Part shown: positions 16,820-23,999 of the stretch, piece after piece
Numbering within the stretch: the stretch's first letter is position 1
Layout: every line of letters begins with the position of its first letter
Assembly (NCBI GenBank): GCA_016715795.1
Contig: JADJXP010000002.1
Span: 868,001-932,000 of the forward strand
Direction: 5' to 3'
DNA length: 64,000 nt
DNA from: Chloracidobacterium sp.
GTDB lineage: Bacteria > Acidobacteriota > Blastocatellia > Pyrinomonadales > Pyrinomonadaceae
Notes under the pieces: model-generated
Seen by the model: the letters and a program-made list of their open reading frames with translations, nothing else
Told to the model about the DNA's origin: nothing
Databases searched by the model: none
Position numbers and translations under genes: made by a program

Positions 16820-16901
16820 TAGCAGCTCCTTTGGTATTCGGATTACGAAAGTTTGTATGGAATAAGGTGCAACGGATGAGCACGCGGTGTCAACCCGAGG
16901 A

Positions 16902-16936
16902 ATGAGCAATCAGCGATCAGCCGTCAGCTATCAGGC
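16902..16936. repeat. Heptamer array at the 3' end of a membrane protein gene
   Basis: Five units with 7-bp period: ATGAGCA, ATCAGCG and related ATCAGCC, GTCAGCT, ATCAGGC. The minus-strand gene reads its last residues (SLIADG) and its TGA stop from this array. Confidence 0.8.
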
Positions 16937-17432
16937 TCCTTGTCTCGGCGTCGCCGACGAGTTCGGTCAGGGCGATCGCGTGGCGGCGAGAGGCGGACGG
17001 GAACGTCTTTACGGCATCGACGAACTCATCCCGTGCAAGCGCGGCGTGAATTGTCAACTTGACGCGGTTATTACGGGCGAGACAGCGTTCGTGAAGGTCG
17101 GGGAGGTCGGGAAGCGGCGTTGAAACGGCGTCGGCGAGGCCGGCGTAGCGGTAAAATACCTCGCGAAACTCAAAAACGGCCGCCATTGCGTCGTCATCGA
17201 ATGCGTCCCGCTCGATCTCGGCGGCGAGGCTCTCAATGCGCAGGCGGCGGGCGTTCTCACGCATTTCCAGACTTGGAAAGACCAGCCGAAACAGCAAAAC
17301 ACCTGCGAAAACCGGCCACAACAGTGACCAGACGACGATCTTGACGAGCGTCGGCCGCCGCTGCGTGACGAGGTATATCGCCACGGGGAAACCGCACGCA
17401 AAATACAAAACCGCTGCGACCGAAGGGCTCAT
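16917..17432 (-). CDS. Hypothetical membrane protein
   Basis: 171 residues from ATG 17432 (a TTG at 17483 would add 17 residues). Two predicted membrane helices (SVAAVLYFACGFPVAIYLV and VVWSLLWPVFAGVLLFRLVF), then a helical cytoplasmic part of about 110 residues. Its middle contains FEFREVFYRYAGLADAV. No family recognised. The C-terminal tail comes from a heptamer array. Confidence 0.55.
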   Translation of the reverse strand: MSPSVAAVLYFACGFPVAIYLVTQRRPTLVKIVVWSLLWPVFAGVLLFRLVFPSLEMRENARRLRIESLAAEIERDAFDDDAMAAVFEFREVFYRYAGLADAVSTPLPDLPDLHERCLARNNRVKLTIHAALARDEFVDAVKTFPSASRRHAIALTELVGDAETRSLIADG

Positions 17433-17568
17433 AAACGCGTCTATAGACCAGATTCTATCGCTCTTCGCAATTATTCGGAACAACCCGCGGCGGCGATTCG
17501 TAATCTAACCGGTTACAAACCAACGCATTTATACCTAACGAGTTCATTCATTCAAGGGGGAACGTGAA

Positions 17569-17781
17569 ATGTCAGATAAGGCAAAGATAAAGATCATCAA
17601 GCGAACCGAAGCACGACCGGCTAAACGCCGGGCCCGCGTCAAATCCACGCGTCAGGCCGCCCGCGACCTGGCCTCGACCGTTACCGATTGGGTCACGGAC
17701 CTCAAACAACGCAAGTCGGACGAAACCCGCGCCGCCCTCGACCTCCTATTCTCCGGCGGCCGCACGCCGAGGGAGTCGTAG
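17569..17781 (+). CDS. Small basic protein of unknown function
   Basis: 70 residues, rich in Lys/Arg in the first half (KIKIIKRTEARPAKRRARVKS), then a helical stretch (AARDLASTVTDWVTDLKQRK). A strong ribosome site (AAGGGGGAA) stands before the ATG, and a hairpin terminator follows at 17805, so the gene looks real and monocistronic. Could be a nucleoid or RNA-associated protein; that is a guess from charge only. Confidence 0.6.
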   Translation: MSDKAKIKIIKRTEARPAKRRARVKSTRQAARDLASTVTDWVTDLKQRKSDETRAALDLLFSGGRTPRES

Positions 17782-17804
17782 ATTCCGTTTGAATTTGGCA
17801 GAGA

Positions 17805-17836
17805 AAAACAGGCAGACATACGTCGGGGCCTGTTTT
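17805..17836 (+). terminator. Terminator hairpin after the small basic protein gene
   Basis: Perfect 9-bp stem AAAACAGGC / GCCTGTTTT with a 14-nt loop, ending in TTTT. The rest of the gap up to 18022 shows nothing I can assign. Confidence 0.75.
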
Positions 17837-18022
17837 CTTGCGGGGACCGTAAGCCTTCCGCTTCAGCGACGGTAGCTTCCAGAATTACCGCGATCATACC
17901 AAGCGCCTCGATTAGAAGGTCCGTACCTCGAATCGAACGGCTAACACTCCAGACGCGTGAGTAGGAATTTGCCACCCGCGCGGTTTCATTGCTATCCTTA
18001 ACCGATTTCATTTCGACAGATT

Positions 18023-18784
18023 ATGCAGGGTAAGGTCGTGATCGTTACGGGGGCGAGCAGTGGGATTGGGCGTGCTGCGGCTGCGCTGTTTGCCGAGCGT
18101 GGGGCGACGGTCGTTGCTGTCGGGCGGAACGAGAAGGAACTGAAGCATCTTGTGGCTGAGGCGAAGGACGCTGAGGGGACGATCAGGACACATCTGGCAG
18201 ACGTGCTTGAGGATTCCAATCTCGAACGCATTGTCGCCGACTGCATGCAGAAGCACAAGCGGATTGACGTGCTGGTGAATTCCGCCGGCATTATCAAGAA
18301 CGGGACCCTCGAAAGCACTACGATCGACGAATGGGACCGGATGATGAACATCAACCTGCGATCGGTCTTTATGCTCTCGCAGCGATGTTTGCCGCATTTG
18401 ATCGCGTCGAAAGGGAATATCGTCAACGTGTCGAGCGTCGCCGGGACTCGCGCATTCCCTAACGTCTTTGCGTATTGCGTATCAAAGGCGGCAGTTGACC
18501 AGTTCACCCGCTGCGCGGCGTTGGAACTCGGCCCTAAGGGCGTCCGCGTAAACGCCGTCAACCCCGGCGTGGTCGTAACGAACCTCCACAAACGTGGTGG
18601 GATGGAAGCGGAAGCATATAAGGCGTTTCTTGAACATTCGACCGAAACGCATCCGATCGGACGGGTCGGTACGGCGGACGAGGTGGCGGAGCTTATCTGC
18701 TATCTGGCCTCGGACAAGGCCGGCTGGATCACGGGCGCGACCTACGCCATCGACGGCGGGCGTGCCCAAACGTGTGCGAGATAG
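18023..18784 (+). CDS. SDR family oxidoreductase
   Basis: 253 residues, classical short-chain dehydrogenase/reductase. Cofactor site TGASSGIG (9-16), NSAGI, catalytic Ser near 137-138, Tyr151 and Lys155 in AYCVSKAA, and the C-terminal ITGATYAIDGGRA. Probably NAD(P)(H)-dependent; substrate unknown. Six bases ahead of the next gene, so likely co-transcribed. Confidence 0.9.
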   Translation: MQGKVVIVTGASSGIGRAAAALFAERGATVVAVGRNEKELKHLVAEAKDAEGTIRTHLADVLEDSNLERIVADCMQKHKRIDVLVNSAGIIKNGTLESTTIDEWDRMMNINLRSVFMLSQRCLPHLIASKGNIVNVSSVAGTRAFPNVFAYCVSKAAVDQFTRCAALELGPKGVRVNAVNPGVVVTNLHKRGGMEAEAYKAFLEHSTETHPIGRVGTADEVAELICYLASDKAGWITGATYAIDGGRAQTCAR

Positions 18785-18790
18785 ACATTT

Positions 18791-19567
18791 ATGAGAGTGC
18801 AGATGCTGCCCAGCACTATCGAACCCGACGGACGAGCGTCCGTAAGGCAGCATTTGCCTACGCTTGTTATCGACGACCGCGTGGCGATAGATGCGGGTTG
18901 CCTGGCGTTGTCGTGTTCGGACGCGCAGCGGACGAACATACGTGACGTCGTTCTGACACACGCCCATCTCGACCACATCGCCGGATTGCCCCTGTTTATC
19001 GACGATCTATTCGCAACGCTCACCGAACCCGTCCGCGTTCATGCGACGCGAGAGATGATCGACATTCTCGAACGCGACATCTTTAACTGGTCGATCTACC
19101 CGAAATTCTCTGAGCTTAGTAACCACAACGGCTCGGTTATCGAATATTGCGAATTTGAACACGGCAGTACGTTCGAGGCCGGCCATCTTTCGATCGAGAG
19201 CATAGCCGTTAATCACAAAGTCGGCGCCAGCGGTTATGTCATCTCGGACGGCAGTGTTTCGATAGCAATAACCGGCGACACGGCCGAGACGGATGCGATC
19301 TGGCAAGCCTGCAACTTTGCCGAAGACTTGGCAGCGATATTTGTAGAATGTGCGTTCCCAGACGAACTGGCCGATCTCGCCGCGGTCTCTTGTCATCTCA
19401 CTCCGCGAGGGCTCAAAACTGAACTTGAGAAACTGACGAACCGGTCCGTTCCCGTTCATGTTGTCAATATTAAGCCTATGTATCGTCGGCAGGTCGTCGA
19501 ACAGATCGACAAATTGGGAATCGGTCAAGTTGAGATTCTCGATGTCGGCCGAGTGTACGACCTCTAG
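18791..19567 (+). CDS. Metallo-beta-lactamase fold protein, class II cAMP phosphodiesterase-like
   Basis: 258 residues. The metal site THAHLDH (56-62), later TGDT and CHLTPRG, mark a metallo-beta-lactamase fold. The N-terminal layout (QHLPTLVIDDRVAIDAG) and overall length resemble class II 3',5'-cyclic nucleotide phosphodiesterases (PDE1/CpdP type). It may therefore hydrolyse a cyclic nucleotide, but other MBL hydrolases share this build. Downstream convergent gene overlaps its end by 4 bp. Confidence 0.75.
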   Translation: MRVQMLPSTIEPDGRASVRQHLPTLVIDDRVAIDAGCLALSCSDAQRTNIRDVVLTHAHLDHIAGLPLFIDDLFATLTEPVRVHATREMIDILERDIFNWSIYPKFSELSNHNGSVIEYCEFEHGSTFEAGHLSIESIAVNHKVGASGYVISDGSVSIAITGDTAETDAIWQACNFAEDLAAIFVECAFPDELADLAAVSCHLTPRGLKTELEKLTNRSVPVHVVNIKPMYRRQVVEQIDKLGIGQVEILDVGRVYDL

Positions 19568-19797
19568 CCTTTAGCCGCTTTCTCGCGCAAGAAGTTGATC
19601 GCCTCAAAAGCGGATTCACGATATTCGCCGGGAAAATCGTATAGCGTGACGCGGCCGTTACGCAGGACGCTCTCGATCCGATACGTCCGCTCCTCACGAT
19701 CGCGGCCGGGCATTATCTCAGCCCGAAAAGTGACGTTCATCTCGGGCCGGGCCCAAACACTCTCTTCGCTCTTAAAAAGATTCTGCAGATTGACCAT
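19564..19797 (-). CDS. Small conserved hypothetical protein
   Basis: 77 residues with GGAAG upstream of the ATG. A compact beta-rich pattern (MNVTFRAEIMPGRDREERTYRIESVLRNGRVTLYDFPGEY) followed by a short helix; no signal peptide. It may be a small SH3- or PilZ-sized domain. Not recognised. Confidence 0.55.
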   Translation of the reverse strand: MVNLQNLFKSEESVWARPEMNVTFRAEIMPGRDREERTYRIESVLRNGRVTLYDFPGEYRESAFEAINFLREKAAKG

Positions 19798-19968
19798 TAT
19801 TCTTCCGGGGACGGGTCTTTCTTGTGTTTTACCTTTCGCAGCGACGGGTGACGTTTCTCTTCCAGAGCGTCGCTGCCGATGTGCCGCGATGGCGGAGCGG
19901 TCGGCTTTCTGATCGAATCAAAGACCGGCCTTACGGCCTTTTTCCTCCTATGCCGCACCATTTAGCGG

Positions 19969-20002
19969 ATTATAGCAGACTACGCATTATTCGGGTTATA
20001 AT
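19969..20002. promoter_or_regulatory. Divergent -10 elements
   Basis: A TATAAT hexamer on the minus strand (19969-19974) and one on the plus strand (19997-20002) sit between the divergent genes starting at 19797 and 20056. -35 boxes are not clear. GGCC-TTAC-GGCC followed by TTTTT at about 19927-19942 could be a small plus-strand terminator; no RNA family is recognised in 19800-19960. Confidence 0.45.
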
Positions 20003-20055
20003 CTAGCGAACCACACGGTCCCGCGATCCTTATCAGAGCCGGCCGTGAATCTTTC

Positions 20056-20964
20056 ATGCGGTCAAATGTGCGCAGAACAAGACGGCCTTTCTGGCTGCCG
20101 GCGTCGAACTATTACGTTCTGACAGTCGCCGTATCGGCAGTATTCTTTTTCCTTGTCTGGGGCATCCTCCACGACGGCGGTGAAGAGACGCCGTGGATCA
20201 CGGCCGGCATCGGGGCAAGCATCCTCATGATCGGGGCCGTCATTCTTCGCGAGGTGATCCTACGGCGCGCCAGAGCGAGACTGGCCGCCCAGCAGCGGTC
20301 GATCGACAGCCAGTTTCGGGGCCACTCTGCTAGATCAGACATCTACGACGGAGAAAAGCTGACACTGGAGCTGAACGCCGCGATCCTTGGCGAGATCAAG
20401 CAGAAATCCTCTGCCGCTAACGTGTTCGCGAAGGTTTCGGCAGGCCATCGTGAAGTGTTTGAGTTGTGCAGTGAGTATCTGGCCCGCAATGAGATCGACC
20501 TGAAGAATGTAAAAGCGGGATCGCCCCGGCTGGCCCCACTGCTACGGGGGCGTTCGACAGCAGGTGAACTCCATCGCTTTCATATGCTTAAGTGGGCTGA
20601 GATCGAGGCTCGTGCCTATGCCGCCGAGGCGCGAAGTCGCCCGGATGTTGCCGAAAAAATGGACGCAGCCCAGAGTGCGATCAGCGTGGTGGACACGGCC
20701 TTGGCCTCGTACCCCGAAGAGGACAGCTTGCGCGAATCGCGGCAGGTTCTCGGTGATCTGCTGGTTTCGATCAATGTCTCTCACTTGGTCGAGCAGGCCG
20801 AAAAGGCTGCGTTCAAGGGCGAATACTCGAACGCAAAGAGTATCTACAAGGACGCACTCTTTTATCTGGGGCGCGACAACGTCCAAAGTGATGAGCGTGA
20901 AGAGGCTGCAGAGAAGATCTTGGCCGAGATCGAGCGGATCAGGCTGCTCGAAAAAGGTGCGTGA
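20056..20964 (+). CDS. Hypothetical protein with two N-terminal membrane helices
   Basis: 302 residues: two membrane helices (VLTVAVSAVFFFLVWGIL and ITAGIGASILMIGAVILREVIL), then a long cytoplasmic helical region of about 220 residues with TPR-like spacing (EYSNAKSIYKDALFYLGRD) and charged ends. No family recognised. First gene of a plus-strand set that continues with a zinc ribbon, an SLBB export protein, a 2-TM protein and a matrixin. Confidence 0.6.
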   Translation: MRSNVRRTRRPFWLPASNYYVLTVAVSAVFFFLVWGILHDGGEETPWITAGIGASILMIGAVILREVILRRARARLAAQQRSIDSQFRGHSARSDIYDGEKLTLELNAAILGEIKQKSSAANVFAKVSAGHREVFELCSEYLARNEIDLKNVKAGSPRLAPLLRGRSTAGELHRFHMLKWAEIEARAYAAEARSRPDVAEKMDAAQSAISVVDTALASYPEEDSLRESRQVLGDLLVSINVSHLVEQAEKAAFKGEYSNAKSIYKDALFYLGRDNVQSDEREEAAEKILAEIERIRLLEKGA

Positions 20965-21011
20965 GACTTTGGATGGGGCCGTGTAACGGTTATGCTGTTG
21001 GGAGTTAGATC

Positions 21012-21209
21012 ATGATCTCTCAGAGATGTCCCCGATGCCGGAGCAAGCGAATCCGGCGGGGCTACAAGCCAACATCTTTGCTCTCCAAGCTGTTTTTCCG
21101 CTATCACTTGTTGTGCGACGCGTGTAACTGGGAATTCACGGGCTTTGCCGTGCCGGGCACCGTCGAACGCGGATCGCGGAATCGAAAATCCCGTGTCAAA
21201 GACCGATAG
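21012..21209 (+). CDS. Small zinc-ribbon protein
   Basis: 65 residues with two CxxC knuckles (CPRCRSKRIRRG and CDACNWEF) 31 residues apart, very basic. Could bind nucleic acid or act as a chaperone-like ribbon. It precedes the polysaccharide export gene by 28 bp. Confidence 0.65.
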   Translation: MISQRCPRCRSKRIRRGYKPTSLLSKLFFRYHLLCDACNWEFTGFAVPGTVERGSRNRKSRVKDR

Positions 21210-21237
21210 TCCTATCCCAGCTTGGTTTTGGGTGCAA

Positions 21238-22218
21238 ATGTCCAGCTTCCGGCAGTTCTTGATCGTTTTCGCGTGCCTGCTGGTTCTCTGTGGTGGTGCA
21301 GGCGCTCAGGGAATTGTTGCCGGGGACGATCCGGATTCACTCGTACACTTTGGCGATCTGATCGACGTCGATGTATTGGGTGGATTCGAGTTTGACTGGC
21401 GCGGGCGACTCGATCCAGAGGGTTTTCTGGGTGGCTTTGACTCGTATGGCGACGCGATCTTTGGCCACTGCAGGTCGGTCGATCAGATCGCGGCCGATAT
21501 ATCTAAAGCGTTCTCCAAGATGCTCCGTGATCCGCAGGTCGTCGTCAGGATCATCGACCGGTCGAACCGGCCCACAGTAAGGCTTGACGGAGCGGTACGA
21601 ACGCCTACGCGCTTCCGCCTGCTGCGGGGAGTAAACCTGCGGGAGCTGATCGTCATGGCGGGTGGGCTAACCGAAGGAGCCAGTGGAGGGATATCCATTT
21701 TTCGGCCCGGGAACGCAAGCTGTTCGGGCAATGACGCTGATGTCCGAACGATTCGCGAAGCTGCGCTGCGAGACAACGCCTCTCGAACGATCAACCTCAA
21801 AATCTCCGAACTCTTGAGCGGGTCGGGCGACGCTGACCCCAGAATACTCAGCGGCGACCTCATATCTGTCGTAAGGGCAGATCCGGTCTACGTGATCGGC
21901 GCAGTCAATAATCCGCGGCCGATCTACTCGGCTCTTGAAATGACTGTCACTCGTGCCATTGCTGCGGCTGGCGGTCCGGCGAAAGGAGCGGATAAGCAGA
22001 GGATAACCCTCTTTCGAAAGGATCAGAATGATAGTCGCGTGATCGAGACCAGCTTACAGCAGATCGAGCGAGGCCAAGTCCCGGATATTATCCTAAAACC
22101 GTTTGATATACTGGAGGTTGGGACGAAAGGTGGGCCGAAGCGGCAATATCCGCCGGTGATCGCCGGAGATGACAATGGGTCACTAAAGACGGAGTTGCCG
22201 CTCCGTGTGGTAAACTAA
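21238..22218 (+). CDS. Polysaccharide export protein with SLBB domains
   Basis: 326 residues from ATG 21238, which has GGGTG upstream and leads into a signal peptide (FLIVFACLLVLCGGAGAQ). A Poly_export domain follows (LVHFGDLIDVDVLGGFEFDWRGRLDPEGFLGGF), then SLBB-like segments (VRLDGAVRTPTRFRLLRGVNLRELIVMAGG and VYVIGAVNNPRPIYSALEMTVTRAIAAAGG) and a final IILKPFDILEVG. Related to Wza-type outer-membrane export, though no Wzc or Wzx partner is nearby. Confidence 0.82.
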   Translation: MSSFRQFLIVFACLLVLCGGAGAQGIVAGDDPDSLVHFGDLIDVDVLGGFEFDWRGRLDPEGFLGGFDSYGDAIFGHCRSVDQIAADISKAFSKMLRDPQVVVRIIDRSNRPTVRLDGAVRTPTRFRLLRGVNLRELIVMAGGLTEGASGGISIFRPGNASCSGNDADVRTIREAALRDNASRTINLKISELLSGSGDADPRILSGDLISVVRADPVYVIGAVNNPRPIYSALEMTVTRAIAAAGGPAKGADKQRITLFRKDQNDSRVIETSLQQIERGQVPDIILKPFDILEVGTKGGPKRQYPPVIAGDDNGSLKTELPLRVVN

Positions 22219-22224
22219 CGACTT

Positions 22225-22443
22225 ATGGCTAATAGCAAGAGTGGAATCAGCCGGCGCAAGCTGGCGTTGATCTGGATGGTAGCGGTCGCGGCGCTGATCG
22301 GCGGCTTGATCGCATATGAGCAGATATCGATCCTTTACGTCCTTGCGACGTTGGCGATCGTCGTTCTTTTGTTGATCGTGGGCTTTACTGACCTCGAGAA
22401 AGTGAGCCGTACGGACGGCGACGGTGCCGTGGCAAAAAGCTAG
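22225..22443 (+). CDS. Small two-helix membrane protein
   Basis: 72 residues with two membrane helices (LALIWMVAVAALIGGLIAY and ISILYVLATLAIVVLLLIVGF). Six bases after the SLBB gene and nine before the matrixin, so part of the same unit. Function unknown. Confidence 0.6.
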   Translation: MANSKSGISRRKLALIWMVAVAALIGGLIAYEQISILYVLATLAIVVLLLIVGFTDLEKVSRTDGDGAVAKS

Positions 22444-22452
22444 AGCGAGCTT

Positions 22453-23721
22453 ATGCAGGCGATCAGGGATGTTTGTGGCTGTCTGCTGTTATTGGCGTGC
22501 TTTTCCGCCTCGGTATTTGCTGCGCCTGCGAGCGCGTCCGTTGACCGCGGCGAGCCTCTAAGCCTCAAATGGCGGACGCCGGTGATCCGCCTCTCGTTGT
22601 CGAATTCACTTTATCGTCCGAGCCCAAATATCAAGGCCGATAGTGATATCACCGGAGCAATAAAGAGAAGTCTCACAGCCTGGAGCACCGTCGCGGATGT
22701 CGAATTTACGGTTGCTACGTCCGAACGTCAGAGTATCAGTCCGTCAGGTGTCGCCGGTGACGGTGTCAGCTTGATCACGATCGCTCAGACCCCTGAGAAT
22801 GTGTTGCTTTTCTCTCGGGACCCGAACGCCGAATCTGCACGCACACGTGTGTTTTACAACCGTCTCGGAACGATCACCGAAGCTGACATTGTATTGAATC
22901 CATTTCTCCAGTTCTCGACCGATGGGACCTTTGGCACGTTTGACCTTGAATCGACTCTTACTCATGAGATCGGCCACCTGCTCGGGATCCGGCATTCGGG
23001 AGTGATTGGTTCTGTTATGAGCGAGAGCCTCGCTCGCAACAATGAGTTTCCGTTCGTCAATGGCCCGCGCACACTCGCGGCGAGTGATATTGCGGCCGTC
23101 CGTCAGATATATGGATCGACGGCGGTTGAAGACTGTTGCTCGACGATCACGGGAAAACTCACGACCAGATCGGCCAGCGGCATGAGTGTCTGGGCCGAAG
23201 AGAACGGGACGGGCCGGGTGTCGGCGTGGGCCGAGGTGGCTGCAGACGGGAGTTTTCAACTGGGTGGTATGCCTGGCGGAAGCTACTCGCTGTTGTGGCG
23301 GCGCATTGAGGGAAAGGCACACTCAAGCATCGGATACCTAGGCATGGTGAGACTCGGTGCTCAGGAGACAAAGACCCTATCGCTGAGGCTCGATCCGGAA
23401 GGCACGAGAGACGAACTCTTGTTCGTGGGCCTCAACAGCCAACTGACAGATTCGTCGATAACGCTCGACACCGGTCGTGAGCACGTCGTATTTCTCGGCG
23501 GCAATTCACTTGATCGGCGAGATATCGCGGTCGAGTTCAACTCGCCCTACATAACGATCTTGCCTAGATCGGTCCGTCAGCACGACTTTGGTGACGACCT
23601 CGCGGTCATCAGTTTTGTCCTGAAGATCAGTCCTGATACACCGCCGGGCCTGTATTCTATTTTCGCAACGAGTGAGGACGGTATTCAGTCCGCGCTGCCT
23701 GGCGCTGTCGCCATCCGGTAG
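22453..23721 (+). CDS. Secreted matrixin-type (M10A) metalloprotease
   Basis: 422 residues with a signal peptide (LLLLACFSASVFA). Zinc motif HEIGHLLGIRH at residues 171-181 and a Met-turn (SVMSES) right after, the arrangement of matrixins. The first 210 residues are the protease; the rest is probably beta-sandwich (two domains) with no motif I recognise. No propeptide cysteine switch is obvious. Likely digests proteins outside the cell or processes envelope components encoded upstream. Confidence 0.85.
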   Translation: MQAIRDVCGCLLLLACFSASVFAAPASASVDRGEPLSLKWRTPVIRLSLSNSLYRPSPNIKADSDITGAIKRSLTAWSTVADVEFTVATSERQSISPSGVAGDGVSLITIAQTPENVLLFSRDPNAESARTRVFYNRLGTITEADIVLNPFLQFSTDGTFGTFDLESTLTHEIGHLLGIRHSGVIGSVMSESLARNNEFPFVNGPRTLAASDIAAVRQIYGSTAVEDCCSTITGKLTTRSASGMSVWAEENGTGRVSAWAEVAADGSFQLGGMPGGSYSLLWRRIEGKAHSSIGYLGMVRLGAQETKTLSLRLDPEGTRDELLFVGLNSQLTDSSITLDTGREHVVFLGGNSLDRRDIAVEFNSPYITILPRSVRQHDFGDDLAVISFVLKISPDTPPGLYSIFATSEDGIQSALPGAVAIR

Positions 23722-23803
23722 CGTCATTATTAGCGGCGCGATGGTCTTACCTTCCGCTCCGACTTGTATTTGCGTTTTCGTTGCTCTTGTGCATAATTAG
23801 CTT

Positions 23804-23871
23804 GTTCACCTCCCGGTGAACATAAGGTTGCTTCGGCAGCCGCGGGGCGGCGGTGTGGGAGACGTCGCCCC
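23804..23871 (+). promoter_or_regulatory. Three-hairpin leader ahead of the APC transporter
   Basis: Stem 1 GTTCACC / GGTGAAC (23804-23821); stem 2 GGTTGC / GCAGCC closing a TTCG tetraloop (23826-23841); stem 3 GGGGCGGCG / CGTCGCCCC (23844-23871) followed by TTTC. The third looks like an intrinsic terminator about 130 bp before the transporter start, suggesting attenuation or a riboswitch. It does not match any riboswitch consensus I can recall. Confidence 0.55.
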
Positions 23872-23999
23872 TTTCAATTTGCGCAGACCGGCTTGATGGA
23901 CATGCTGCTCAGGTTCGTGTTTCTCAGGACCGACAGGACAATATCAGAAAGTTGTGGCCGCGGGCGCAGGACGTCCGGCGGTCTTTGTGTTTTCGGGCT

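Noticed and set aside
15464..16822. Long plus-strand frame opposite amidohydrolase B
   Set aside because: Overlaps a gene with clear amidohydrolase motifs and a ribosome site.
19800..19960. tRNA- or small-RNA-like region
   Set aside because: No cloverleaf or known RNA; only a short GGCC hairpin with T run.
23804..23871. c-di-AMP (ydaO) riboswitch
   Set aside because: The hairpin order is suggestive but the conserved sequence blocks of that class are not found by eye.
23853..23999. N-terminal extension of the APC transporter
   Set aside because: It would start in the terminator-like stem and adds low-quality residues; ATG 24000 is better.
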